Below are positions 42,101 through 51,400 of a stretch of 64,000 nucleotides of DNA, one piece after another. A program made the position numbers and the translations under genes. The notes below the pieces were generated by a model. The model made no database searches, was not told the DNA's origin, and worked only from the letters and a program-made list of their open reading frames with translations. Source of the DNA: JANRIC01 sp033765345 (GTDB lineage: Bacteria; Bacteroidota; Bacteroidia; Cytophagales; Microscillaceae); NCBI GenBank assembly GCA_033765345.1, contig JANRIC010000064.1, forward strand, positions 1 through 64,000, written 5' to 3'. How positions within the stretch are numbered: the stretch's first letter is position 1; each line of letters begins with the position of its first letter.

Positions 42101-44740
42101 GCCAGTAGTTGTATTGGCTGCCTCCTGATTAAAGGTAAGCACATTTACTCCTTCTGCATTCACGAGGTGGTGGCTGTTGGTATAGGTATCTCCTGAGGCT
42201 ACTTTGATCTGATAAAGCCCGTTAGGCAAAGACATTCTCCAGGTCACGTCGTTGGGGTTTTGAAGGTGAGCTAGGGTAAACCGCTCAGTAGGCGTTTTGG
42301 CACGGTCTCTCATTTGAGATTCGTAAGCTATAGGGCTTTGACCCAGTCCGTCCAACCAACCGAAAGTAAGTTCTTCTCCCTGAAATAGCCCTCTGCCACC
42401 GAAAGATTGCCCTTTATCGGCTATGTAACCTGCGGGTGTAACAGTGGACTGGGTCTGAAAATTAATTTTGTATTTCCAGGTAAACACAGGGAAAAAATAT
42501 TCCAATTCAATCATCAAAGAATTGATTTTGGTATTGATTCCTCCAAAGGCATCTACGGTTAATTTGCCATCAGCTACCATTACGGGGACAGTCACCGAAG
42601 CAAAGGGAGTTTCGGCAGTTGGAATAAAACGATCGATGGCTTTTACACCTTCAATGCGAATGCTGTGTTGGCTGTCGAAGTTCGAGGGATCACCCACATG
42701 GACGGTGACCAAATACTTTCCATTGGGTATTTGTGCTTCCCAGAGTCCTTCTTTGGTTACTCCATTCAGCAAAGCCTGCATGGGCATAAAGCTAGAGCTG
42801 ATCAACATATCTCCTTGTGCGGCAGGATTTTGATTTTGCCCCAGCGTACTCAGGTCAAGGGGACTTGTACGTGTAGTAGCATCTACCCAGCCATACACAA
42901 CTTCTTGATCAAGCACAGTAGTATGTGCAATTCCAAAAGCCCTGCCATCATCCTTGACCCATCCGGTGGGGGGCATGGTAGCAGCATCCTGAAAGTTCAC
43001 TTTTAATATCCAGCTAGGCGTAGGCGGTATTTCTGTGGTGAAATTAAGCGACACAGGAAGCATAGAAGTACCTGTGATATCTTTTACGCCTTCGTTGATC
43101 TGAAGCGTGTATTCGTTGCCGGGTTTTAGCGGATTGTTGGGGGTAAGTAAAATATCTTTGTTATCATTTTGGCTGGCTACACTGCTTTCTACGATAATCT
43201 GTGTATTTTGATCAATCAGTTTGATATTTTCGGGGTTGATTGTTTGGGGGTCTAAAGGTCCATTGGGAAGCTCGATCTGTTCTGTTTCGATGGTAGGTGT
43301 CAGAGGAACTTCTGTTTGACCGGAGCTGAGGTTAAAGGCAATTACTTTTGGATTTTCTAAAACTTTGCTAATCACTACTCGGTTAATTTTGGTATTTTGC
43401 CCACCGATAGCATCTAGGGTAAGTTTACCGTCGCTGACCTCACAGATAGCGGAGCCGATTTTGAAAGCATTGGGGCTAGGTAGGAAATTATTAATAATGG
43501 TGATGCCTTCGGCACGAATAGTATGGCGGCTGTCTGTAAAACCACCTCCATCTCCCACACTGACCTCAACCTGATATTTTCCATTTTCCAGCTCGATTTC
43601 CCAGGCACCGTTAATTCCATTGACCTGCATGTGCATAAAAGTTGCCTGCAAAATATCCGTGGGGCTTGTTCGCTTTCTCCCTCTTCCCTCAAAGTTTACA
43701 GGCTGTAAGAAGTTGGTTTCTTGCACCCAACCATAAGATCTTCCCGTGCCTTGATTGGGTCCATTGCGTAAGCTAAATGCTTGTCCGTAATCATGAAGCC
43801 AGCCTGTAGGCGGAACTGTAGCGAGATCAGAGAAGTTTATACGAATTGTATTATTATCTGCTGGAGAAACTTCTTGTATTTTAAATGCATCGTAGGCTAC
43901 GTCAAAAGTAATTCCATTGCGATAAGAGGCATAAATACCAGCAAAGCTCACTTTATTAGTTGTACCCAAAGTGATGCCATCAGAGATATTTTGAGGGATA
44001 TCCAATGTACCCAGGGTTTGTTGGGGGGCATTGCCCAGGGCAAAAGTAGCCGTTACAGTTGGGCTTGGTGCACGGTTGTCTATTTCAAGCGTAAGAGTCA
44101 GGTCTTGATTAGTCAGCACCAGATTATTGAGTACAATTCCCTGATTATCCGATGAAGTACCATTACTTTCTATTCTAAGCTCAAGCGAGTTTTCGTTGAT
44201 AGCCGCAAACTTGATATAATTATCTTCATTCAATCCATACCAAAGTCCGGTTTGGGCAAATCCCTGCCCAGTTTTCAAATTGAGGATTTTTGTTTCAACA
44301 ATCAGTTGTTTATTGAAAGACTCGAGGCCTATTCCCAGTGTATTAACCTGAGTATTATTGCGGCTACCAGCAGGTGGGGCTAAAAAAGCAATTCCTTTGG
44401 AAGCTTTTAAAGTCAATTGATTGGAAGCAAGCAACAATCGGGATGGTTCATATCCCTGGATTACTGGGCAACTTACGGGACTGTCTTCTGGGAGTCGAGC
44501 AGCCGAATGTTTTTGTACCATTGTAAAACCCGTACCCAGTCCGTTTTTATCTTTTAATCCTCCTTCGTTTCCGTTAAAGGATAGTTCATAAGGTAAACTC
44601 TTAATCACCTCGGTGCAATTCAAAGCACTGATTTCATCACAACCATCAATACATTGCGCTGAAAGCGAATGGACAGTTACCCAAATCAGGCCAGTCAAAA
44701 AGCATAATTTAATGATTCGTTTCTGTAGATTATTTTTCAT
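39179..44740 (-). CDS. Large type IX secreted protein with malectin-like and Big_5 domains
   Basis: About 1853 residues; the ATG at 44740 is preferred over a GTG at 44752. A signal peptide ends near SAQ. Three related malectin-like segments of the pattern (I/V)NFxDxATxPPTGW...DxGxAFG are visible at about residues 300, 580 and 760; a Big_5-like Ig domain (about 470-570) lies between the first two. A fourth malectin domain, YLVRLHFAENY, is at about 1490-1640. The C-terminus (about 1775-1853) is a type A sorting domain: SLHIYPNPFINQVTI ... WYPGVYIFKVQ ... FKMVKR. It is exported through the type IX system and probably binds carbohydrate at the surface; ligand unknown. Confidence 0.88.
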   Translation of the reverse strand: MKNNLQKRIIKLCFLTGLIWVTVHSLSAQCIDGCDEISALNCTEVIKSLPYELSFNGNEGGLKDKNGLGTGFTMVQKHSAARLPEDSPVSCPVIQGYEPSRLLLASNQLTLKASKGIAFLAPPAGSRNNTQVNTLGIGLESFNKQLIVETKILNLKTGQGFAQTGLWYGLNEDNYIKFAAINENSLELRIESNGTSSDNQGIVLNNLVLTNQDLTLTLEIDNRAPSPTVTATFALGNAPQQTLGTLDIPQNISDGITLGTTNKVSFAGIYASYRNGITFDVAYDAFKIQEVSPADNNTIRINFSDLATVPPTGWLHDYGQAFSLRNGPNQGTGRSYGWVQETNFLQPVNFEGRGRKRTSPTDILQATFMHMQVNGINGAWEIELENGKYQVEVSVGDGGGFTDSRHTIRAEGITIINNFLPSPNAFKIGSAICEVSDGKLTLDAIGGQNTKINRVVISKVLENPKVIAFNLSSGQTEVPLTPTIETEQIELPNGPLDPQTINPENIKLIDQNTQIIVESSVASQNDNKDILLTPNNPLKPGNEYTLQINEGVKDITGTSMLPVSLNFTTEIPPTPSWILKVNFQDAATMPPTGWVKDDGRAFGIAHTTVLDQEVVYGWVDATTRTSPLDLSTLGQNQNPAAQGDMLISSSFMPMQALLNGVTKEGLWEAQIPNGKYLVTVHVGDPSNFDSQHSIRIEGVKAIDRFIPTAETPFASVTVPVMVADGKLTVDAFGGINTKINSLMIELEYFFPVFTWKYKINFQTQSTVTPAGYIADKGQSFGGRGLFQGEELTFGWLDGLGQSPIAYESQMRDRAKTPTERFTLAHLQNPNDVTWRMSLPNGLYQIKVASGDTYTNSHHLVNAEGVNVLTFNQEAANTTTGIAEGTTVVEIKDGNLTLDPFGGTNSKINYIWIGTIEPQNDNIAPHLSVNIQGNRVGSNIYQDEVLIQIEAYDLGGAGLRSLEFNVNNQGWQPYVNVLFLNEIGNYHIQARATDANGNQKISPEFQFELLNSNGTLSKMVVENMDHFPNDHELTFSRIQIPWRNQGANYNANHDVVFLRIHNRGLDDLKINQLKLNDTLNWTIQSVGGVAAPQLSYPLNIGPGSRVDVALQFIAVDPPNPNRDKIKVLETNLEIFSDDIALPYQNIILRGLWQKEGESHREPIVREIIEAFGFKTDPGFENYKHGSDSTLKGDEISVMLLERADPALPVTVRHLASYQGCCAYGTGLSYEDVNPYTQKTGKGIAGSVGVDTQTLLPRSNTNPGDGNFGSPSSGSFVPLGPFNVRVAQDCSNPYLNPPSTSPTVRGYIGIRFWKVRNSAGEVVPNAYLMSNDYLGSSGTNYDYNDNMFYITNVRPYGGMNNHSELATGNGIAGDPLENQSAVEFQETGLGSSQNINIHLRSLGRVFADKRDPDIVISSLEIQGDNPDEFIIETPADLVISPQESTTFQVSFVPNHVGFKRAFMLVHYNSANSPLRIPLSGIATTECVDNLLIKRIKTAQSTSNSVTIGGASWESDLAYRAAGYTFKLNNTTDQSSQIKQTDQDALYRSYTSSNADNTAIGYKIALPESASYLVRLHFAENYWTDQNKRVFHILLEGTIVEIALDLMAEAGFKTALVKDYEVIVSDGALDLELLPIVNRPVISAIEIYRMVNQGSLSLNVVDVNSSDCSNQNGSLQVELNSQKGSLYKLGKYGVYQESPAFNHLTAGIYHIYAKESNSNCEFVQMVQLDQNVDCQTVLAKSSKKTAENTDKIMVMQEEIEMIEVEEFANDQDMSLHIYPNPFINQVTITGSDMMQLYADISLEVYDGNGNLLFKENGSIKDLNKSVNAQMQSWYPGVYIFKVQAPEKVHTFKMVKR

Positions 44741-45231
44741 TTTCGCGAGCACTAGTTTTTAGTTAAGCAATTCGTATAAAATAATTTCATATAGTTTGAT
44801 CTGCATAGATTTGCAGTTAAAGCCACAAATCGATGCTTTCTTGCGAGATAAAATACCTCGACAAGCACATGAAGTATTATTCAGTAAATAAATAAAATGA
44901 GTAATGGGATAAAGAAGAGAGATGTCATTCACAAGCTTTAAAGTGAAATCCATCCAAAGGCTGAAGACCAGGGAAGTTATGTAATTCTAGTGCTATTAAT
45001 TCAGTAAGGGGGTGTCAGAAAAGAGTGATACGCGAATGCAAGCTTAAAAGTACAGATATTTATGATGATTGCTGTTGATTAAGATGGGGTTTTTAACCCC
45101 TTATAATTTGTCTGATTGGGGTAAAACATTACCATTGATCAGACACTTAGAATAACGGTCTGAATTCAAATTAGTTGGGATACATTATTTTAAGAAAAGC
45201 ACTCAGGTAAGAAAAAAAGCTTTATTGGTAT
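44741..45231. other. Gene-free region between surface-protein genes
   Basis: About 490 bp upstream of the minus-strand gene. It is AT-rich with one imperfect palindrome (GAGATAAAATACCTC, near 44842). I see no promoter of the TAnnTTTG type close to the ATG and no coding frame with family resemblance. Confidence 0.45.
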
Positions 45232-47271
45232 TTATTCGGATAAGATAATCAGCTCTGTTCTGCGATTGAGTTGATGCTGATCCTCAGAGCAGGACGCACC
45301 GTCAGGGCAGGGTGTAATAAGCCGGGTTTCTCCGAAATAATCTATCTCAAGGCGATCTGGGCTTATCCCACGGTTGATCAAATAACGATACGCTGCATTT
45401 GATCTGCGTTGAGAAAGTCGGATGTTATAGTCATAATCTGCCCTAGAATCCGTGTGGGAAGATAAAAGAAGACGCATTTGAGGGTTTTGGTAGAGTATTG
45501 TCAGGATTTGATTGAGGGTAATTACTGCATCAGGGCGGATGTAATATTTATCCAGATCATAGTAAATATTATCAATTTTGTAAACCTTAGACGGATCAAA
45601 ACCTCTTCTTTGATACATTGGAGGCAAATTACTTTCAGGATTCAACCCCAAAGTCGTATTTTTATCCGTATCTCTACGATTTGGATTTTGGGGAATTTTA
45701 GAATTTTGGGTAAGCAGTGCAGGCGGATTAAGATATATTTTGAGTGTATCTCCTCCACCCTGTGCATACCTTTCGCAATTGAGTAGGTCTTTTTCCGTCA
45801 ATTTAAGCCTTCCTTCTTGATATCCTTCTTTGGATACTTTGAAGACGTAGCCCGTTCTAAAACTTGTTCGAATACTATATACGCTGTCATTTTCATTGAT
45901 ATAAACGACCTCCTGATTATCATACATTTCCGTAATCTGGATACGGGCTTCTTTGATGAGTGTATTTTGAGTAGAGTCTACCACCACAAATATCACATCA
46001 CAGGTTTGTGTCTGAAAAGTGTAAATATCATCATCTCCGACTCCCCCTTCCCGATTGGAGCTAAAGTAGCCGTCGCCCCGATCAATATCTATGATAAAGC
46101 CAAAATCATCTTGGCTGCTGTTGATAGGTACGCCGATATTTTGGGGTTGTGCAAACTTACCCCGCTGACTTTGCGCCAGAAAAACATCCAGTCCACCCAG
46201 CCCCGGATGCCCGTCAGAGGCAAAATACAGATTTCCGGAGGCATCTATAAAAGGAAACATTTCATTTCCGGCGGTATTGATGATAGAACCCAGATTTTTG
46301 GGCGTTCCCCAACGTCCATTTTCGTAATTACATTGATAAATATCTGTTCCTCCCAAGCCACCAGGCATATCCGAAGCAAAATACAAGGTATTGCCATCAG
46401 TACTGATCGCCGGATGACCCACCGAGTATTCATCATCATTATAAGGAAATTCGCGGATATTGTCCCACTGTCCACTGACCATCTCAGCTTCATAGAGTTT
46501 GAGTTTGTTGATGCCGTCGGAGCTTTGTCCGAATTTCCCCTGGATATAATTATTGCGGGTAAAAATCATAGAGCGGTCTGCATTAAAAAAGGCCACTGGT
46601 CCTTCGTGGTATTTGCTATTGACTTTTTCGTGGAAATATTCTGGTGTACCTACGCGCCCTTTGACATAAAATAAATCCAGGAAATTGGTATTATTCCAAT
46701 TGAATTTCAACTGAAAAGGAGCTTTTTTAGAATCTCGATTGGAGCAAAAAATAATCCCACCTTGATAATACATGGGACTAAAATCTGCCTGTTTAGAGTT
46801 AAAAGGGGCTAAAGCAATCTGGTAGCGGGCTGCATCCTGGTGAAAGTGTGAAGTATCTTCATAAGATTTTCCGAATTCGGCGCCCCTTTTGTCGTTTCGG
46901 GCTTCACGGGCATAGATTTTATACCACCTTCGGGCTTCTTCGTAGCGGCCGTTTTTGGCAAGGGACTGGGCATAATAGAGTTTGTTTTGGGAGGATGTCC
47001 GTTCATATTGTACGATTTTGGCATACCACTTTTCGGCGTTGCGGCTGTCATTGATTTTGCGGTAGGAATGAGCCAGCTTTTCCTCGACTTCGTCATTGCG
47101 GGGGTCTTCACGCAGTAATTCTTCATACCATTGAATGGCTTCCTGATAATGAAACTTTTCATAGGCAGCATTGGCCAAATCCAACTTAGAGGTCTGAGCT
47201 AAAGAAATAAAAGATAAACTCAGCAAAATACCTAAAAACAAAAATCTTTTCATAAACTCAATTATTTTCAA
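45232..47271 (-). CDS. OmpA family protein with TPR and PD40-type propeller
   Basis: A 679-residue outer-membrane lipoprotein-like or periplasmic protein; the second ATG (47253) is an equally good start, giving the signal peptide MKRFLFLGILLSLSFISLAQ. Order: TPR-like helices (about 25-140), a PD40/WD40-like propeller (150-420) with FSPMYYQGGIIFCSNRDSKK, GHPAISTDGNTLYFASDMPGGLGGTDIY and YFASDGHPGLGGLDVF blades, a CarboxypepD-regulatory-like domain (430-515), and an OmpA peptidoglycan-binding domain (about 565-679; HTDSRADYDYNIRLSQRRS). This is the usual third gene of SprB/SprF-type loci, holding the outer-membrane apparatus to peptidoglycan. It follows porP on the same strand. Confidence 0.9.
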   Translation of the reverse strand: MKIIEFMKRFLFLGILLSLSFISLAQTSKLDLANAAYEKFHYQEAIQWYEELLREDPRNDEVEEKLAHSYRKINDSRNAEKWYAKIVQYERTSSQNKLYYAQSLAKNGRYEEARRWYKIYAREARNDKRGAEFGKSYEDTSHFHQDAARYQIALAPFNSKQADFSPMYYQGGIIFCSNRDSKKAPFQLKFNWNNTNFLDLFYVKGRVGTPEYFHEKVNSKYHEGPVAFFNADRSMIFTRNNYIQGKFGQSSDGINKLKLYEAEMVSGQWDNIREFPYNDDEYSVGHPAISTDGNTLYFASDMPGGLGGTDIYQCNYENGRWGTPKNLGSIINTAGNEMFPFIDASGNLYFASDGHPGLGGLDVFLAQSQRGKFAQPQNIGVPINSSQDDFGFIIDIDRGDGYFSSNREGGVGDDDIYTFQTQTCDVIFVVVDSTQNTLIKEARIQITEMYDNQEVVYINENDSVYSIRTSFRTGYVFKVSKEGYQEGRLKLTEKDLLNCERYAQGGGDTLKIYLNPPALLTQNSKIPQNPNRRDTDKNTTLGLNPESNLPPMYQRRGFDPSKVYKIDNIYYDLDKYYIRPDAVITLNQILTILYQNPQMRLLLSSHTDSRADYDYNIRLSQRRSNAAYRYLINRGISPDRLEIDYFGETRLITPCPDGASCSEDQHQLNRRTELIILSE

Positions 47272-47334
47272 TTCTTATTATTCATAAAACTTTTTGGTAG
47301 TATGAAAGATGTAATGCTCAAATAACAAGTCGCC

Positions 47335-47358
47335 GTGGACTGTGTCTGCACAGCCCAC
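47335..47358. repeat. 10-bp-stem hairpin between porP and ompA-like genes
   Basis: GTGGACTGTG and CACAGCCCAC pair with one G-U and a 4-nt loop. It lies in the 160-bp gap between two minus-strand genes and may attenuate or stabilise the transcript. Confidence 0.55.
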
Positions 47359-47412
47359 TGTTTTGAACGAACAGCATTCTTGGTACACACTACCAATTTT
47401 CCTTTTAAAAAT

Positions 47413-47433
47413 CCCCTCACACCCGACACCCGG
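47413..47433. repeat. Short heptamer repeat at the porP stop codon
   Basis: CCCTCACACCCGACACCCGG lies directly against the minus-strand stop codon of the porP gene (47434-47436). The words are those of the flanks at 2628-2683. Confidence 0.65.
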
Positions 47434-48372
47434 CTAAAAATATCTCGGTGTCAGAATCTTTTCACTTTTGCCAAGTACATTAAATTCATAACGCAGCATA
47501 ATTTCGTGGCTGCCAGAATTGTACTTATTCAATTCAGTCAAAGTAGCATCATAGGCATAGCCAAAAGCCAGATTGCGCCCCATCGGTAAGATCAGCAGAA
47601 AATCAATAGAATCATCCCAACGATAAGAAACGCCCACCTCCAAAAAGTCCTTGATGTTTACATTGGTATTAAAATCCAGTGAAATCGGCGAACCCGAAAC
47701 AAATTTGGCAAATATCGCAGGTTTGATTTTGATACTTCCTTTCATATTAAATACATAGCCTGTACTCAGGAAATAATGCACTGACTGGCGGGCATCCGAG
47801 ATGCCTCCGGTTAAGTTGTTATTAATCATTTGTGGCACAGAAAAGCTGGCATAAAATCGCTCATTGTGATAATAAATACCCGTGCCGATGTTAAATAAAG
47901 TCTCATTTAAATTTTGATTAAAAGCTACATCCTGAAAGTTCGGATTCAGTGCATATCGCACATCCAGATAATCAGCCCGATATTGGGTAAATCCGGCGTG
48001 TAAACCTAAAGCCAAAAAGCTTTGCCCTACTTTTAGGCGGTAAGCATAAGAACCTTTAAGCGTAAATATTTTAGAATCCCCCACCCTGTCGTTGGTAAGC
48101 ATTAGCCCAACGCCCATTTTCTGCCCAAAAATAGGCGTATGCATGGAAAGGGTTTGCGTGGTGGGTGCGCCTTCAATCCCTACCCATTGTTTACGGAATA
48201 AACCTGTGATGCTGAACCGATCCCGGCTTCCAGCATAAGCTGGATTGAGCGTCAGTCCATTAAACATAAATAAGGTATATTGTGCATCTTGTTGTGCCTG
48301 TGCAGGTCGAGGCAGGTTTAGCCCAATGCAACTAAGAAAAAGAATTAAAGTAATTTTTTGTATCTGTAGCAT
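47434..48372 (-). CDS. PorP/SprF family type IX secretion membrane protein
   Basis: A 312-residue protein with a signal peptide (cut near PAQA, residue 26) and a transmembrane barrel of the PorP/SprF family: DAQYTLFMFNGLTLNPAYAGSRDRFSITGLFRKQWVGIEGAPTTQTLSMHTP is the diagnostic N-terminal block. SprF-like proteins lie next to genes for type B sorting-domain adhesins and help deliver them to the surface. The adhesin gene is upstream on the same strand (109 bp gap), the OmpA-like gene downstream. Confidence 0.93.
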   Translation of the reverse strand: MLQIQKITLILFLSCIGLNLPRPAQAQQDAQYTLFMFNGLTLNPAYAGSRDRFSITGLFRKQWVGIEGAPTTQTLSMHTPIFGQKMGVGLMLTNDRVGDSKIFTLKGSYAYRLKVGQSFLALGLHAGFTQYRADYLDVRYALNPNFQDVAFNQNLNETLFNIGTGIYYHNERFYASFSVPQMINNNLTGGISDARQSVHYFLSTGYVFNMKGSIKIKPAIFAKFVSGSPISLDFNTNVNIKDFLEVGVSYRWDDSIDFLLILPMGRNLAFGYAYDATLTELNKYNSGSHEIMLRYEFNVLGKSEKILTPRYF

Positions 48373-48480
48373 AGCATTTATATCTTAAATTGTGTTTTGC
48401 CTGATTATGATGATTTATGGATTAGACCCAAGTATAAATTATATAAATCCTGTTAATTCTTAAATCCTATTAATCCTGAT

Positions 48481-51400
48481 CTATCTTCTTAATGTCAGAT
48501 AGCGGGCTAATCTTTTGCGTCCCTTGTCAAAGTCGGCCACATAGTAATAAGTACCGTCCGGCAAAGATTGCCCGGTAAGATTGCCTCTGTTAGCGATTCC
48601 CTCCCAGTTGTTTCGGTAATTTTCATTTTCATACACCAGATTTCCCCATCGGTTGTAAATTCTAAGCCATATTTTTTGGTAGTTTTCAGCACCTACGATT
48701 ACAAAGCCGTCATTTACACCGTCTCCATTGGGTGAAAATCCTTCAGGGATAAATACATCTTTACAGCCTAGTATATTCAAGTAGATGGTTGTTTTGCTGC
48801 ACTTGACAATAGAGCCTGAGCCATCATCACAGGTTTCGTACTGTACGCTATCCAACCCTACAAAATCTTCGGAGGGTGTGTATTCAAAATCTCCGTTTGC
48901 CTGGATACTGAATATACCTTTCTGAGGGCTAAGTGTAGGATTTTGAGCTTTGACCAAGAGCAAACTACCTTCTGCATCTTCATCATTATCTAGTACATTT
49001 CCTTTTATGGAGCGGCAGTTATCACCTGAGTAATCATCCGAATAAGCCACAGGAGGTGTGTTGGTACATGCTTCAATCAAGACCCGAATGCGGGCTTTGT
49101 CACAGGCAGGAGGATTTTCACGGTTGCAGATTTCGTATTCAAATTCATCCACTCCAACGAAATTGCCCCTTGGTTCATAAACAATCATCCCATTGGGTGA
49201 AATGTTTACCACGCCTCCCTGATTCGTAACCATATTGGTTTTGGGAATCAAATCAAGGGTGATCGAGTTCTCAAGGCTATCCAATAGATTGAATTTGACT
49301 TCTGTACAAAGGTCGGTACGTAAATTAATCGGTAGTGCTTCGGGTAGATTGCAATTCCTTACCGTGATTTCAGCCCGATCTGTAAGTTTCACAGCCGGGC
49401 AGGTCAGCCCTCCCTGTGCAGCCCCAAGGGCAAACACTTCATAGCTGGCAGAAACCAAGGGGCTGTTAATTGGGCCGAAGGTCAGATTCCCTCCCGTACT
49501 CAACGCACTGCTAATCAGATTTCCGTTTGTACTTCTTAGCTCATACGTGACCCCAACTTCGGTATTCTCTATGCCGATGCTGATGTTGTTGGGGATTTCC
49601 TGACTGCAATACTCCACATCGGATACAGCCAAGGTATTGTCATTACGGGGGCTTCCAGCTATATTAACCACTACTTCATCGTCAGATGCTTCACAGACCC
49701 CATTGCTGATCGTCCATTTAAAGACATAAATACCAGGTATCAAGCCGTTTACGCCACTATTGAATGAGTTTCTATTGAGAATTAAGGCTGTATTGGGTCC
49801 GCTGACCTGTGTCCATGCTCCCCTACCGATAGCAGGCTGATTGGCATTCAGTGTGGTGTTGCTTTGATTGCAAAGTGACTGGTCGGTTCCGGCGTCGGCA
49901 AGTGTAGGGCTTTGATCACGGGTAATGGTCACTGTTGAAGTGGAGATATTACATGTTCCGTTGCTGATTGTCCAAACAAAAGTATTAACTCCTACACCAA
50001 GTCCATTCACCCTAGAATTGGGCTGTGTGGGATTTTCAATGTTTGCTTCACCAGCAGCTACTGTCCAGCTACCCGTACCTACTTGCGGAGTATTGGCATT
50101 CAAGGTAGTTGTTGTACTACAAACCTGCTGATTTGCACCTGCATTAGACAAAGTCGGAAGCTCATCCCGGATGATACTCACGTTCGCCGAAGAATTACCG
50201 CAGGAATTACTGATCGTCCAGCGGAAAGTATTGACTCCAGGGCTTAGTCCCGTCACGCCTGAATTAGGATTATTGGGATCTGTCACCGTAGCACTTCCTG
50301 CGATAATCGTCCAAGTGCCCATGCCTGTACCGGGCGGATTGGCATTCAGGGTAACCGTAGCCGCACAAATTATCTGATTCACGCCAGCATTGGCCACCGT
50401 AGGGCCATCTTCCCGATAGATATTTACAAAAGATTCGGAGACTGCACAAGTACCGTTATTGATTGTCCATTTGAAAGTATTTTTACCCAAGCTCAATCCG
50501 GTCACCGTTGAATTAGAATTATTCGGATTGGTTACAATGCCTGAGCCTTCGGTCACCGTCCAGGTTCCAATGCCTACCAACGGATTGTTGGCATTCAGAG
50601 TGGCTCCTGGTGTACAAACATCCTGATCCGAACCTGCCCTCGAGACCGTAGGTGCTTCTTGGCGAATGATTTCTACATGGGCAGATTTTGTACTACAGGT
50701 TCCATTGCTGACCGTCCAACGGAATAAATTTGTTCCGATGCTCAATCCGGTCACCGTCGTATTGGGATTATTCGGATTGGTGATTGTAGCTGACCCGACA
50801 ATGACCGACCATTGCCCCGTTCCCACAACGGGGGCATTGGCATTGAGACTCATGACCGATTCACAGGTGGTTTGATTGGTTCCGGCAACCGCGTTGCTAG
50901 GCTCTTCATTGCGTGTGATGCTTACCGTTGAGGCAGAAGCCGTGCAAGTTCCGTTATCAATTGCCCAAGTAAATCGATTGACTCCCAGGGAAAGGTTGCT
51001 TAACGTAGTTTTTGGATTATTGGGGTTATTCAAAATCGCATTTCCTTCGATAACTGTCCAGATACCTGTACCAATTGCAGGGATATTTCCGTCCAGGGTA
51101 GCCGTGCTTACACAGAGGGTTTGATCCGTTCCGGCATCTGCGATGGTGGGTATTTCTTCTCTTGTGATGCTTACTGTAGAGGAAGAAGAAGTACAATTGC
51201 CATTGCTGATTGTCCATCGGAAAGTATTTGTACCAATTACAAGATTTGTTACCGATGTACGAGGGTCTGTTGGGTCACTGAATACACCATTTCCACTTAC
51301 CAAAGTCCACTGTCCAGTTCCACTGGTAGGCAGATTGGCATTGAGCGTGGTAGAAGAAGCACATAAAGTTTGATTCTGACCTGCTGTAGAAATACTTGGC

